A stretch of 64,000 nucleotides of DNA from Labrenzia sp. CE80 (GCF_009650605.1 NZ_WAJT01000001.1:868001-932000), one strand, 5' to 3'. Counted from the first letter of the stretch, positions 1-9,047 are shown. Notes: generated from the letters alone by a model not told the origin. Numbers and translations: made by a program.

Positions 1-232
1 CGAGACCTTCGGAAATAGCGCTTGCCAGTGTCTGTCCGGCGGCGGTCGGCCTTGCCGGACGTCTGCTGCGATCGAGAAGGCGCACGCCGATGTGTTCCTC
101 AAGCTGCTTCACCGCCTGGCTGATTGCGGGCTGGGTCACGTTCAGTTCCGCCGCAGCGACCTGGATCGAGCCGCTGCGGGCAATCGCGGCGAATGCGGAG
201 AGCAATCGCAAAGGGGGAAGCGAGCCTTTCAT
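1..232 (-). CDS. LysR-family transcriptional regulator, N-terminal part
   Basis: The gene runs off the left edge, so only the first 77 codons are visible. Reading leftward from the ATG at 232-230, the protein begins MKGSLPPLRLLSAFAAIARS and continues with the winged helix-turn-helix typical of LysR regulators, including the segment AAAELNVTQPAISQAVKQLE and then GVRLLDRS. The effector-binding domain lies outside the window. It diverges from the dioxygenase/aldolase operon at 339, with about 106 bases between them, so it is probably the regulator of that operon and of itself. Family is certain from the DNA-binding domain; the ligand cannot be inferred. Confidence 0.9.
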   Translation of the reverse strand, partial: MKGSLPPLRLLSAFAAIARSGSIQVAAAELNVTQPAISQAVKQLEEHIGVRLLDRSRRPARPTAAGQTLASAISEGL

Positions 233-235
233 AGA

Positions 236-251
236 ATAACCAATAGCTTAT
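236..251. promoter_or_regulatory. Candidate LysR-type operator
   Basis: ATAACCAATAGCTTAT is an imperfect dyad (ATAA...TTAT) containing T-N11-A spacing, the general signature of LysR boxes. It sits four bases upstream of the LysR start codon and in the promoter region of the divergent dioxygenase gene, as expected for an autoregulated activator. No sharp -10/-35 pair was identified. Confidence 0.4.
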
Positions 252-338
252 ATTTTGTTGAGTGCAACCGTTCTTCCGCGAAGGCCTGTCGTTAGCATAA
301 AGTCTCATCCAGAAACTTAAGACCCCTTGGAGAGTCAG

Positions 339-1469
339 ATGGATAGCTTGCAGATCGACAGCGTCATGCTCGAAGACACTGGGCTCAGCCTGCAGTTGGC
401 TGACGGCAGCCCGGCCTATTTTAACTACTACTGGCTGCGCGACAATTGCCCGAGTTCTTTCGACCGGCAAACGCGCGAGCGGACCTTCGATATCTTTCAT
501 TCCCAGACTGCGCCAAAGCCGAGCGCGGTGAAGGTGGAAGAGCAGTCCCTTGTCGTCGATTGGGAAGGCGAAGCCCATCAGTCGCGCTATCCGCTCGACA
601 TGCTCGCAACCTATGCCTATGGCGAGCGTCGGCCAGATCCGGCTGACCTGCCACGCAAACCCTGGTACTCCGATCACTATCCAGATGTCTGCCGTGTGTC
701 CCATCCGCTGCTGTTGGAAAGCAACGAGGAACGCCGGCGCTGGATGGAAGCGCTTCTTGTTGAAGGTGTCGCCATTGTCACGGACATGCCGGACACGGAT
801 GAAGCGCTGACACAGACCGGGCTCCAGATCGGTCAGATCCGGCCGACCTTCTTCGGTCCCTATTTCGATGTGCGGACGCACATCAAGCCAACGAACCTGG
901 CCTTCACCTCCAAGGCTCTGGAACTGCACACGGATGTGCCTGCCGAAGAATATGCGCCGGGCATCCAGTTCCTGCATTGCCGCGCCAATTCGGTGGCCGG
1001 CGGGCTGAACCTTTTTGCCGATGGTACGGCGGTCGCCAATGATCTGCGCGAGATCGATCCGGAGGCTTTCCGTCTGCTTACCGAGATCGAGGTACCCTTC
1101 TACAAGGAGCATGATGGCTATGACATGCGCTCCTACCAGAGGGTGATCGAACTGGACCAGCACGGCGAGGTCTCCGGTGTAACCATCAGTCAGCACATGG
1201 CCGACATCTTCGATTTGCCACAGCGCACGTTCGACACCTACTATCCTGCCTTTGTACGCTTCGGTAAAATGCTGCAGGAAGAGAAATACGTCATGCGCTT
1301 CAGCCTTCAGGCAACGGAATGCATTACCTTCGACAACCATCGCATCGTCCATGGCCGCGAGGCCTATTCTGCGACCAGCGGCGAGCGCTATCTTCGCGGC
1401 ACATACACCGACCGTGGCGAGCTGCGCGGAACCTACCGTGGGCTGGTCTCTGAGGGACGTTTTAAATGA
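339..1469 (+). CDS. Gamma-butyrobetaine dioxygenase-like Fe(II)/2-oxoglutarate oxygenase
   Basis: This 376-residue protein has the two-part architecture of the gamma-butyrobetaine hydroxylase (BBOX) family. An N-terminal DUF971-like domain (about residues 15-95, with YWLRDNC at 31-37) is followed by a TauD/TfdA jelly-roll. The iron triad is visible as His197-Thr-Asp199 (LELHTDVPAEE) and His338 (NHRIVHGREAY), with a likely 2-oxoglutarate-binding Arg353. The ATG at 339 is chosen over a TTG at 327 because GGAGAG lies just before it. The stop overlaps the start of the following aldolase gene (ATGA), so the two are translationally coupled. The enzyme probably hydroxylates a quaternary or primary amine acid; carnitine synthesis is only one possibility and no carnitine genes are nearby. 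Confidence 0.85.
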   Translation: MDSLQIDSVMLEDTGLSLQLADGSPAYFNYYWLRDNCPSSFDRQTRERTFDIFHSQTAPKPSAVKVEEQSLVVDWEGEAHQSRYPLDMLATYAYGERRPDPADLPRKPWYSDHYPDVCRVSHPLLLESNEERRRWMEALLVEGVAIVTDMPDTDEALTQTGLQIGQIRPTFFGPYFDVRTHIKPTNLAFTSKALELHTDVPAEEYAPGIQFLHCRANSVAGGLNLFADGTAVANDLREIDPEAFRLLTEIEVPFYKEHDGYDMRSYQRVIELDQHGEVSGVTISQHMADIFDLPQRTFDTYYPAFVRFGKMLQEEKYVMRFSLQATECITFDNHRIVHGREAYSATSGERYLRGTYTDRGELRGTYRGLVSEGRFK

Positions 1470-2212
1470 TGGATGTGGTCCAGACTGTGGACATAGAGGC
1501 CTTGCGGGTCGACCTTGCTGCGGCCTTTCGGCTGACGGCCCGGTTCGGATGGCATGAGTCCGTCGGCAATCATTTCAGCGCTGCCGTGTCCGCGGACGGA
1601 CGCCAGTTCCTGATGAACCCGAAGTGGCGGCATTTCGAATCGATCCGGGCGTCCGATCTCCTGTTACTGGATGCGGACGATACCTCGATCATGGAGACGG
1701 CGGAGGCACCCGATGCCTCTGCCTGGACCATCCACGGTACGCTTCACCGCAAGCGGCCGGATGTCCGTGTGGTGCTGCATTGCCATCCACCTCATGCCAC
1801 GGCACTGGCGGCCCTGAAGGACCTGGGACTGCCGCCGATTGACATGAACACGGCGCGCTTCTTTGGCGATCTTGCCATCGACCCGGACTGCGGCGGTATT
1901 GCCGATGACGCAGGCGAGGGGGAACATATTGCAGCGGCGCTCGGGCAGTGTTCGACCCTTTTGATGGCCAACCACGGACTGACCTGCACTGGTGACACGG
2001 TGGCTCAGGCGTTCGAGCAGCTGTATTTCTTTGAAAAGGCGGCTCAAACCGTGCTTCTGGCCTACGCCAGCGGTAAGCCTCTGGCGGTGATGTCTGACGA
2101 GGTTGCCACCAACACAGCCGAGGGCTGGCGCGCCTATGCGGGCATGGCGGATGCACATTTTGCGCATCTGAAATCCGTGCTCGACAAGGAAGCGCCAGAC
2201 TACCGGGACTAA
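1466..2212 (+). CDS. Class II aldolase/adducin family protein
   Basis: The 248-residue protein is a class II aldolase/adducin-fold enzyme. The zinc-binding cluster HCHPPH has His105, His107 and His110, and a further histidine lies in ANHG (His170), as in fuculose/ribulose-phosphate aldolases. The start overlaps the stop of the dioxygenase gene by four bases, and a second ATG follows three bases later. Coupling to a BBOX-like oxygenase suggests that the oxygenase makes a beta-hydroxy compound which this lyase cleaves, analogous to trimethyllysine hydroxylation followed by aldol cleavage. That is inference; the substrate is unknown. Confidence 0.85.
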   Translation: MMDVVQTVDIEALRVDLAAAFRLTARFGWHESVGNHFSAAVSADGRQFLMNPKWRHFESIRASDLLLLDADDTSIMETAEAPDASAWTIHGTLHRKRPDVRVVLHCHPPHATALAALKDLGLPPIDMNTARFFGDLAIDPDCGGIADDAGEGEHIAAALGQCSTLLMANHGLTCTGDTVAQAFEQLYFFEKAAQTVLLAYASGKPLAVMSDEVATNTAEGWRAYAGMADAHFAHLKSVLDKEAPDYRD

Positions 2213-2246
2213 GTTGACCTACCTAAGGTGAGTTGATCGCCAGCTA

Positions 2247-2275
2247 TCCGGGCCTCGTATCAATCGAGGCCCGGA
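2247..2275. terminator. Bidirectional terminator hairpin
   Basis: TCCGGGCCTCG and CGAGGCCCGGA form a perfect 11-bp stem around a seven-base loop, between the convergent aldolase gene and iolG. There is no strong T-run on either side, so termination may rest on the stem alone. Confidence 0.6.
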
Positions 2276-2299
2276 CGCCGGGGAGACCGGCTCTTGCTG

Positions 2300-3286
2300 C
2301 TAGAGCCGGATTGGTGTGCCTGTTTCCAGGGACCGGGTTGCCGCATCAGCCAGCAACTGCGCGCGCAGCCCGTCGGTGATGTTCGGCTTGTGGGTCTTCC
2401 CTGCCTGGATTTGCTTAACGAAATAGGTCATTTCGGCGCGGTAAGCCGCCTCGTAGCGCTCCAGGAAAAAGTGCTGTGCAGGAGCTTTTCTGAAGCCGTT
2501 GTCCGTTGCCACCTCGACCGTGTTTTCGAGCATGTTCTCCGCTCGGAGCATGCCCTTCGATCCATGGACCTCTAGCCTTTGGTCATAGCCATAGGTGGCG
2601 CGGCGTGAGTTGGAGATCTGACAGATCTTGCCGCGTGCGGTCGTCAGCGTCACGGCCGCCGTGTCCACGTCGCCAGCCTCGCCGATTGCCGCATCCACAA
2701 GGGCAGACCCGACCGCATAGACGCTGACGGGCTCTTCGCCGAGCAGGAAGCGCGCCATGTCGAGATCGTGGATCATCATGTCGCGAAACAGACCTCCCGA
2801 GCTCTTGATGTAGCTGACGGGCGGTGGGGAGGGGTCGCGGGACTGGATGGTGACGATTTCCACCTCGCCGATTTCGCCCTGTTCGATACGGGCCTGTACA
2901 TTGGCAAAGTTCGGATCAAAGCGGCGGTTGAACGCGGTCATGAAGGGCACGTCCGCCTTTTCGACAACCGCAATACAGTCTCGAATCCGGTCGGCGGACA
3001 TGTCGACCGGTTTTTCGCAGAAGATGGCCTTGCCCGCCGCTGCTGCCAGGTGAATCAGGTCGTAGTGGGTGTCCGTTGGCGTCCCGATCACCACCGCATC
3101 CACGTCGGCGCTGGCAATCAGCTCTTCGCTGGTCATGACCGTGGCTTTTGTCCTGGCCGCCAGTGCTTCGGCGGGGGCGGCAAATGCGTCTGACACGGCG
3201 GTGACGACGGCGCCTTCGATCTGTCCGATCGATCTCGCGTGGACCTGTCCGATCCGGCCGCAGCCGAGCAATCCGATTTTCAACAC
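2300..3286 (-). CDS. iolG: myo-inositol 2-dehydrogenase
   Basis: A 328-residue Gfo/Idh/MocA oxidoreductase that oxidises myo-inositol to scyllo-inosose with NAD+, the first step of the iol pathway. The Rossmann motif GLLGCGRIGQVHAR is at the N-terminus. EKPVDMS carries the conserved EKP lysine, and GGLFRDMMIHDLDMARFLLG has the Asp/His pair typical of inositol dehydrogenases. It is the last gene of the leftward iolD-iolC-iolB-aldolase-iolG operon, one base after the aldolase stop. Three Gfo/Idh proteins occur in this locus; this one is assigned as IolG from its length and the DMMIHDLD signature. Confidence 0.88.
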   Translation of the reverse strand: MLKIGLLGCGRIGQVHARSIGQIEGAVVTAVSDAFAAPAEALAARTKATVMTSEELIASADVDAVVIGTPTDTHYDLIHLAAAAGKAIFCEKPVDMSADRIRDCIAVVEKADVPFMTAFNRRFDPNFANVQARIEQGEIGEVEIVTIQSRDPSPPPVSYIKSSGGLFRDMMIHDLDMARFLLGEEPVSVYAVGSALVDAAIGEAGDVDTAAVTLTTARGKICQISNSRRATYGYDQRLEVHGSKGMLRAENMLENTVEVATDNGFRKAPAQHFFLERYEAAYRAEMTYFVKQIQAGKTHKPNITDGLRAQLLADAATRSLETGTPIRL

Positions 3287-3287
3287 G

Positions 3288-4121
3288 TCAGTTCTCTTCC
3301 TTGAAGGCCTGCAGCACCTTGCGCGTGGCTGCGATCACCGGGTCATGTGTGTCTTTCAGGATCGTCACCCGGTCGAAGCGGGACGGATCCTTGTTCACGG
3401 CCTCACGCAGCGCTGCGCCAAAGGCCATGCGCAGCTCTGTGCCTATGTTGAACTTGCAGATGCTGGAGCCGCGCGCCAAAGCTCGTCTTTGCGCAACCGG
3501 AACGCCGGATCCGCCGTGGATTACCAGGGGGACCTCGGTTACGGCCTCTATGGCGCGAATGCGGGGTTCGTCCAGCCCGCCTTCCTTGTCCTGCTGCAAA
3601 TGAACGTTGCCGACGGAAATCGCCATGGCGTCGATGGAGGTTTCACGCGCGAATTTTGCAGCTTCATCCGGATCGGTTCCGGCCGAGCCTTCGCCGCCGG
3701 AATAGCCGACAAAGCCGATCTCGCCCTCACAGGAAACGCCAGCCGCGTGCGCCATCTCGGCGATGGCGGCAGTGTCATCGATGTTTTGCTGCAGCGGTGT
3801 GCGTGATCCGTCGAACATGACCGAGGTGAAGCCGCTGTCGATGGCGGTTCGGCATTCTTCTGGTGTGTAGCCATGATCAAGATGGGCGACGACCGGTACC
3901 GAGGCATTTTCGGCCAGATGGCGGAACATGGCGCCAAGCACCGGCAGAGGCGTGTGCTCCCGGCACGAAGGCCCTGCCTGCAGGATAACCGGCACATTCT
4001 CGGCTTCTGCAGCGGCCACATAGGCGCGCATGTCCTCCCAGCCCAGTGTGACCAGGCCGGCGACCGCATAGCCCTGCTTGAGGGCAGGCTGGAGAACCTC
4101 TGACAGGGTCGCAATGGTCAT
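3288..4121 (-). CDS. iolJ: Class II fructose-bisphosphate aldolase family protein, probable IolJ
   Basis: A 277-residue class II aldolase of the FBA/tagatose type. Zinc-ligand segments are visible: VAHLDHGYTP near residue 80, CEGEIGFVG near 132, and VIHGGSG near 200. Family enzymes cleave ketose phosphates. Inside an iol operon this is expected to split 2-deoxy-5-keto-gluconate 6-phosphate into DHAP and malonate semialdehyde (IolJ role), a context inference. Its start overlaps the iolB stop by four bases. In many proteobacteria an aldolase-like DUF2090 domain is fused to IolC; here IolC is short and the aldolase is a separate protein. Confidence 0.8.
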   Translation of the reverse strand: MTIATLSEVLQPALKQGYAVAGLVTLGWEDMRAYVAAAEAENVPVILQAGPSCREHTPLPVLGAMFRHLAENASVPVVAHLDHGYTPEECRTAIDSGFTSVMFDGSRTPLQQNIDDTAAIAEMAHAAGVSCEGEIGFVGYSGGEGSAGTDPDEAAKFARETSIDAMAISVGNVHLQQDKEGGLDEPRIRAIEAVTEVPLVIHGGSGVPVAQRRALARGSSICKFNIGTELRMAFGAALREAVNKDPSRFDRVTILKDTHDPVIAATRKVLQAFKEEN

Positions 4122-4960
4122 TTGAACTTCGCTATCATGTCCTTGATGCCGGGGATGGTTTCCAGCTGGGCCGCATGGGTTGGCTGGAAATACTGCACAA
4201 GCGAGCGCTGGCTGAGGCCGCCGAGGATGGTGAAATAATACATTTCATAGCCGGGCAGCACGGCGCAGGGGTGATAGCCCTTGTCGAGGCAGATCGTTGA
4301 GCCATCGACGATGTGATAGGCGTCGCCAGGCTTGTTGTCCTCACGCTGAAGCATCTGGACGCCGGAGCCGTAGTTGGGGCGGAAGCGGAAATTATAGGTT
4401 TCGTCGTGGCGGGTTTCGTCCGGCAGACGGTCGGTGTCATGCTTGTGCGACGGGAAGCCGGACCAGCCGCCCTGACCGACGGTATAGAGCTCGCTGACCA
4501 GAAGGCGCCCGACCTTGTCGTGCTGCTTTTGACCCAGAATATGCTTGATCTTGCGGTGGGTCTTGGTGTCGTCCGAGCCGTATTGCACCAGATCGATGCC
4601 GTCAGCGCGCACATCAAAGGGATCGAGCACCTTGTCGTATTTGGCTCCGGCGACAAATGTTTCTGTTTCGTCGCTGACGCAGACGATGGTCACCTTCGCG
4701 CCGACGGGGGTATAGACGCCTTCCGGCTCGCCGTCCCAGACATCAATGGTTCGATTGCCAAGCGCGGGATAGCTGACACCCTCGACATCCACGTCGATCG
4801 TGCCTGTGGCGGGCACGATGCAGGTCTCGTAGCCGGGAACCTGATAGGTGAAGGCCTCGCCTTTTTTCAACTTGATGATGTTGAAGTAGTTCAGGGGAAC
4901 CAAGGCATTGTCCGGTTCCACGATGGGTTTATTCTGATTGTCGAACGGAGCGATGTGCAT
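4118..4960 (-). CDS. iolB: 5-deoxy-glucuronate isomerase
   Basis: A 280-residue cupin-type isomerase of the KduI/IolB family that converts 5-deoxy-D-glucuronate to 2-deoxy-5-keto-D-gluconate. Typical IolB segments include WSGFPSHKHD (metal-binding His residues) and the C-terminal VLPGYEMYYFTILGG. Length matches the family. It lies 12 bases after the iolC stop and overlaps the aldolase start, so it is internal to the leftward iol operon. Confidence 0.92.
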   Translation of the reverse strand: MHIAPFDNQNKPIVEPDNALVPLNYFNIIKLKKGEAFTYQVPGYETCIVPATGTIDVDVEGVSYPALGNRTIDVWDGEPEGVYTPVGAKVTIVCVSDETETFVAGAKYDKVLDPFDVRADGIDLVQYGSDDTKTHRKIKHILGQKQHDKVGRLLVSELYTVGQGGWSGFPSHKHDTDRLPDETRHDETYNFRFRPNYGSGVQMLQREDNKPGDAYHIVDGSTICLDKGYHPCAVLPGYEMYYFTILGGLSQRSLVQYFQPTHAAQLETIPGIKDMIAKFK

Positions 4961-4972
4961 GGGGTGTTCCTT

Positions 4973-5950
4973 TCAGGAAGTCGTTGGGCCTGGGTGCGAC
5001 GCCAGAAATGTCTCGAGCTCTTGCGGGGTCGGCATGGCAGGCGCACAGCCAGGACGTGCGACGACGATCGACGCGCAGGCCGAACCGCGCAGGACCGCCT
5101 CCTTGAGCGCATGTCCACCGGCCAGGGATGCGAGGAAACCGGCCATGAAACTGTCACCCGCGCCCGTGGGCTTGACCGCCTTTGCCGGATATATGCCGGT
5201 GCGGATTTCCTCTTCCGCCTGGAGCGTGACGGCGCCTTCCGGCCCCATCTTGTAGACGACGATGTCGGCGGTTGAGGAGGCCAGCGCGCGGGCCTTGTCG
5301 AGGCCTTTTGAAACGTCGCCGGCCATGAAGCCGAACTCTTCGTCATTGCCGACGATGACATCGGACAGATCACCGGCGCGGGAGAGAACCTCTTCGGCAA
5401 TCTCTGGCGAGGGCCAGCTGTAAGGCCGGTAATCGACGTCAAAAATGATCGGAATGCCGGCGGCCTTGGCTAGTTCGAAGGCCCTGAAGGTGGCGCTTCG
5501 GGAGGGCTCTGCCGCGAAGACGGTGCCGGCCGTGATCAAGGCGCCATAGGCTGTGTAGTCGACCGCTTCGACGTCTTCGATCGACATCTGAAAATCGGCG
5601 GCGTTGTTGCGATAGATGACGCTTTGATGTTCCTCGACACGTGTCTCGTAGACTGCGAGCGAGGTGCGTTCTTCGCCCTTGATGCGCCTTACATGGCTGC
5701 GGTCGATGCCGTAGTGGTCGAGCTGACCCTCGCAATACCAGCCGATGGAATCGTCGGAGACGACGGTGACAAGAGCGGCCTTGCAGCCGAGCTTGACCAG
5801 GCCAGCAGCTGTGTTGGCGCTGCTTCCGCCCATGGCAACCATCATGCTGGTTGCCTCACGCGTGCGGGTGCCGGCCGGTTCCGGGCTCAGGTCCATTCCG
5901 ACCCGGCCGATAATCAGGAAGTCGCGCTTTGCAATGCCGGAAAGAGCCAT
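4973..5950 (-). CDS. iolC: 5-dehydro-2-deoxygluconokinase
   Basis: A PfkB-family sugar kinase of 325 residues that phosphorylates 2-deoxy-5-keto-gluconate. PfkB hallmarks are present: MGGSSANTAAGLVKLG near the N-terminus and the ATP/anion-hole signature KPTGAGDSFMAGFLASLAGG near the C-terminus. The ATG at 5950 is preferred over an upstream in-frame start because it overlaps the iolD stop by one base (TGATG) and the protein then begins MALSGIAKRDFLIIGRVGMD. It lacks the C-terminal DUF2090 domain found fused to IolC in many proteobacteria. Confidence 0.92.
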   Translation of the reverse strand: MALSGIAKRDFLIIGRVGMDLSPEPAGTRTREATSMMVAMGGSSANTAAGLVKLGCKAALVTVVSDDSIGWYCEGQLDHYGIDRSHVRRIKGEERTSLAVYETRVEEHQSVIYRNNAADFQMSIEDVEAVDYTAYGALITAGTVFAAEPSRSATFRAFELAKAAGIPIIFDVDYRPYSWPSPEIAEEVLSRAGDLSDVIVGNDEEFGFMAGDVSKGLDKARALASSTADIVVYKMGPEGAVTLQAEEEIRTGIYPAKAVKPTGAGDSFMAGFLASLAGGHALKEAVLRGSACASIVVARPGCAPAMPTPQELETFLASHPGPTTS

Positions 5951-7818
5951 CACACGCCCTTTCGCTGCTTGTCGCGGCTGGCTTCCCAGTCGACGTGGGC
6001 CTTGCGGACTTTCTCGCTCGTGGTGACGTGGGGCGTTCCAACTTCCCACCATGCGTGACCTTCCGTGGTCCAGCCCTCGTAGGGATCAACCTTCATCACG
6101 ATGACATGGCTTCGGTCGCTGGCCTTGGCGCGTTTGAATGCCTCCCCGAGTTCTGCAGGGTTCGAAACGGTTTCAGCTATCGCGCCCTGGGAGGCAGCAT
6201 TGGCTTCGAAATCAACTGAAAATGGCTGCGGTATGGTCGGGCAGTCGGCCAGAAGATTGTTGAAGCTCTCGTTGCCGGTGTTGTTCTGCAGCTTGTTGAT
6301 GACGGCAAAACCACCATTGTCCAGCACCAGAACGATCAGTTTCTTCCGGCTGAGAACGGACGAATAGAGATCTGAATTCATCATCATGTAGGAGCCGTCG
6401 CCGATGAAGACGATGGTGTCCTGATCCGGCTCGCGCTCGCATTGGGCAATGCGAGCACCCCAGGCACCTGAGATCTCGTAGCCCATGCAGGAAAAGCCGA
6501 ATTCGACATCGACTGTGCCGATGTCGAGCGTGCGCCAGTTGGCGGTTACCTCGGCCGGCAGACCGCCGGCAGCGGCGACAACCCGGTCACGCTCGTCACA
6601 CAGATCGTTCACGACGCCGATGGCTTGCGCATAGGAATTGGGGCGAATGCCGTGCGCAACATTGCTGGCGACATAGGCCTCCCAATTCTTGCGCTCCTCC
6701 TGTGCCTTTGCGGTCCACTCCTTGGGCGTCGAATACGCCAACGCTGCGCCAAGGGTTTGGAGCGACAGTTTGGCATCGCCGACAACCGGCAGCGACCTGT
6801 GCTTGCCTGCGTCATGACGGGCCGCGTTGATGGAGATGAAGCGGGCGTCTTTGGAAAAGGCGGTCCAGGATCCGGTCGTGAAATCCTGCAGTCTTGTTCC
6901 GACTGCTAGGATCACATCTGCGCTTTCTGCGATGGCATTGGCGCTGTCTGATCCGGTTACACCGATGGGGCCGATGTTGAGGGGATGGTTCGCAAGCATG
7001 TTGGCGCGGCCGGCGATGGTCTCGACCACGGGGATTTGATGTTTCTCTGCGAAGTCGGTGAGGTCGGCAACAGCTCTCGAGTATTGCACGCCGCCACCTG
7101 CGATGATCATTGGCCGCTCGGCTCTTTGCAGCAGCGCGGCCGCATCCTTGATTTCTTCAGCGTCGGGGCTGATCCGGCGAATGCGGTGGACCTTCTTCTC
7201 GAAGAAGACAGTTGGATAATCGTAAGTCCAGCCCTGGACATCCTGCGGCAAGCCAATGAAGGCCGGGCCGCAGTCAGCCGGATCGAGAAGTGTGGCGAGA
7301 GCAGCAGGCAGCGACTGGATGACTTGAGCCGGGTGGGTGATGCGGTCCCAGTAGCGCGACACAGGTTTGAAGGCGTCATTGATGCCGAAGGTTGGGTCGC
7401 CGAAGTTTTCCATCTGCTGCAGCACTGGATCGGGCAGGCGCGTTAGGAACGCATCGCCGCACAGCATCAGCATGGGTAGCCGGTTGGCATGGGCAAGACC
7501 GGCAGCTGTCAGAAGGTTTGCCGTGCCGGGACCTGCGCTCGCGGTGCAGAACATGAAGCGCTGACGCAGCCATTGCTTGGCATAGCCTGCTGCAGCAAAT
7601 CCCATACCTTGCTCGTTCTGGCCGCGGTAAAGCGGCAGTACGTCCTGCACCCCGTAGAGAGCCTCGCCAAGGCAGGTCACATTGCCATGGCCGAAGATGC
7701 CAAAGCCGCCGCCGCAGACACGCATTTCCTGACCGTCGATCACGATGAACTGGTTGGAAAGCCAACGGATTATGGCTTGAGCCGTGGTGAGGCGGATGGT
7801 GTCAGCTGTTGTCGTCAT
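5950..7818 (-). CDS. iolD: 3D-(3,5/4)-trihydroxycyclohexane-1,2-dione hydrolase
   Basis: A 622-residue thiamine-diphosphate enzyme of the acetolactate-synthase fold that opens the ring of the diketo-inositol intermediate to 5-deoxy-glucuronate. The N-terminal pyrimidine-binding domain, a middle domain and the C-terminal ThDP site are all present; GDGSYMMMNSDLYSSV carries the GDG...N-type motif. The start is set at MTTTADTIRLTT because the upstream extension has no family similarity and would cross the promoter and operator. It is the first gene of the leftward iol operon and diverges from the Gfo/Idh-iolE operon. Confidence 0.93.
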   Translation of the reverse strand: MTTTADTIRLTTAQAIIRWLSNQFIVIDGQEMRVCGGGFGIFGHGNVTCLGEALYGVQDVLPLYRGQNEQGMGFAAAGYAKQWLRQRFMFCTASAGPGTANLLTAAGLAHANRLPMLMLCGDAFLTRLPDPVLQQMENFGDPTFGINDAFKPVSRYWDRITHPAQVIQSLPAALATLLDPADCGPAFIGLPQDVQGWTYDYPTVFFEKKVHRIRRISPDAEEIKDAAALLQRAERPMIIAGGGVQYSRAVADLTDFAEKHQIPVVETIAGRANMLANHPLNIGPIGVTGSDSANAIAESADVILAVGTRLQDFTTGSWTAFSKDARFISINAARHDAGKHRSLPVVGDAKLSLQTLGAALAYSTPKEWTAKAQEERKNWEAYVASNVAHGIRPNSYAQAIGVVNDLCDERDRVVAAAGGLPAEVTANWRTLDIGTVDVEFGFSCMGYEISGAWGARIAQCEREPDQDTIVFIGDGSYMMMNSDLYSSVLSRKKLIVLVLDNGGFAVINKLQNNTGNESFNNLLADCPTIPQPFSVDFEANAASQGAIAETVSNPAELGEAFKRAKASDRSHVIVMKVDPYEGWTTEGHAWWEVGTPHVTTSEKVRKAHVDWEASRDKQRKGV

Positions 7819-7865
7819 ATCAAATCCAACCCTGTGGGACTCTCGTCTGTTTTGCTGAATGCAGC

Positions 7866-7914
7866 TTGCGAGATTTCGATTCACACGATACAACGTTTGC
7901 AACCGGTTGCAAAC
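7866..7914. promoter_or_regulatory. Divergent iol promoter with LacI-type operator
   Basis: A rightward promoter can be read as TTGCGA (7866-7871), a 17-base spacer, and TACAAC (7889-7894). Directly after the -10 lies a perfect 20-base palindrome GTTTGCAACCGGTTGCAAAC (7895-7914) with the central CG typical of LacI-family operators. It covers the expected transcription start, so a bound repressor would block the Gfo/Idh-iolE operon, and it lies 77 bases before iolD. The same 18-base core recurs at 12242-12259 beside the LacI-type regulator gene. Confidence 0.8.
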
Positions 7915-7943
7915 CGTATTTCAAAAATTGGGACCGCGTATCA

Positions 7944-9047
7944 ATGGCTCAGATCGGAATCGGCATTCTTGGTGGTGGCTATATGGGCAAGGCCCATGCT
8001 GTCGCCATGTCCGCAGTTGGCGCGATCTTCAACACGTCTTTGCGCCCGCGTCTGGAGATGGTTTGTGCTTCATCGCCTGCGAGCGCCGAACGCTATCGCG
8101 TGGCCTATGGCTTTGAGCGGGCGACAGACGACTGGCGTGTTCTCGTCCAGGATCCGAAGGTGGAAGCGATCGTTATCGCGTCGCCCCAGGAGACACATCG
8201 GGAGGTCGCCGAAGCTGCGTTTGCGCTCGGGAAGCCTGTTTTTTGTGAAAAGCCCTTGGGGGCATCACTTGCAGACAGCGCGGCGATGGTTGCGGCGGCA
8301 GAAGCCTCTGGCTGTGTGAACATGGTCGGCTTCAATTACATCCGGACCCCGGCGAGCCAGTTTGCCCGCAAGCTGATCGCCGATGGCGAAATAGGCGATG
8401 TTACCTGGTTTCGGGGTGAGCACGCCGAAGACTTTTATGCCGACCCTGAGGCCCCGGCGACCTGGCGTACGACCGGTGAAGCTAATGGCACCATGGGCGA
8501 TCTCGCCCCGCATATGATCAATGCGGCGCTGGCCTTGCTTGGCCCTGTCGATCGGGTGATGGCGGAGGTGGAGACGGTTCACGCCAGTCGTCCCGGCGGT
8601 GACGTGACCAACGACGATCATGCCCAGATGATGTGCCGTTTCGAAAACGGTGCCATGGGGCACATGTATTTCAGCCGCGTCGCGACCGGCCGGAAAATGG
8701 GCTACGCATATGAAATTACAGGCACAAAAGGCGCCATTCGGTTCGATCAGGAAGACCAGAATGCGCTCTGGTTCTACCGTATGGACGAGCCTGAGGCGAC
8801 GCGGGGTTTCCGCAAGATCCTGACGGGCCCTGCACACCCGGACTACCTGCCGTTCTGTCAGGGACCGGGACACGGAACGGGCTACCAGGATCAGATCATC
8901 ATTGAAGCGCGCGATTTTCTGCGGGCAATCGAAACCGGAGAGGCCGTCTGGCCGACTTTCCGTGATGGCCACGACGTCAACCGCGTGATCGCGGCGGCCA
9001 TGACATCATCAGGCAGCAAGACCTGGCAAGACATCAAAGCTTTTTGA
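7944..9047 (+). CDS. Gfo/Idh/MocA family oxidoreductase
   Basis: A 367-residue NAD(P)-dependent dehydrogenase. The N-terminal Rossmann motif is GIGILGGGYMGKAHA, followed by CEKPLG with the conserved lysine near residue 100 and the C-terminal alpha/beta domain with DLAPHMINAAL. The ATG at 7944 is used because the upstream in-frame extension would run through the operator at 7895-7914. It heads a rightward operon with iolE and a second Gfo/Idh gene. A role in interconverting inositol isomers or their inososes, as for IolW/IolX proteins, is likely from context, but the exact substrate cannot be read from sequence. Confidence 0.85.
   Translation: MAQIGIGILGGGYMGKAHAVAMSAVGAIFNTSLRPRLEMVCASSPASAERYRVAYGFERATDDWRVLVQDPKVEAIVIASPQETHREVAEAAFALGKPVFCEKPLGASLADSAAMVAAAEASGCVNMVGFNYIRTPASQFARKLIADGEIGDVTWFRGEHAEDFYADPEAPATWRTTGEANGTMGDLAPHMINAALALLGPVDRVMAEVETVHASRPGGDVTNDDHAQMMCRFENGAMGHMYFSRVATGRKMGYAYEITGTKGAIRFDQEDQNALWFYRMDEPEATRGFRKILTGPAHPDYLPFCQGPGHGTGYQDQIIIEARDFLRAIETGEAVWPTFRDGHDVNRVIAAAMTSSGSKTWQDIKAF

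Noticed and set aside
99..1352. 417-codon minus-strand open frame
   Set aside because: It lies antisense to the dioxygenase gene, which has clear family motifs; the frame is an artefact of high-GC third positions and its translation matches no family pattern.
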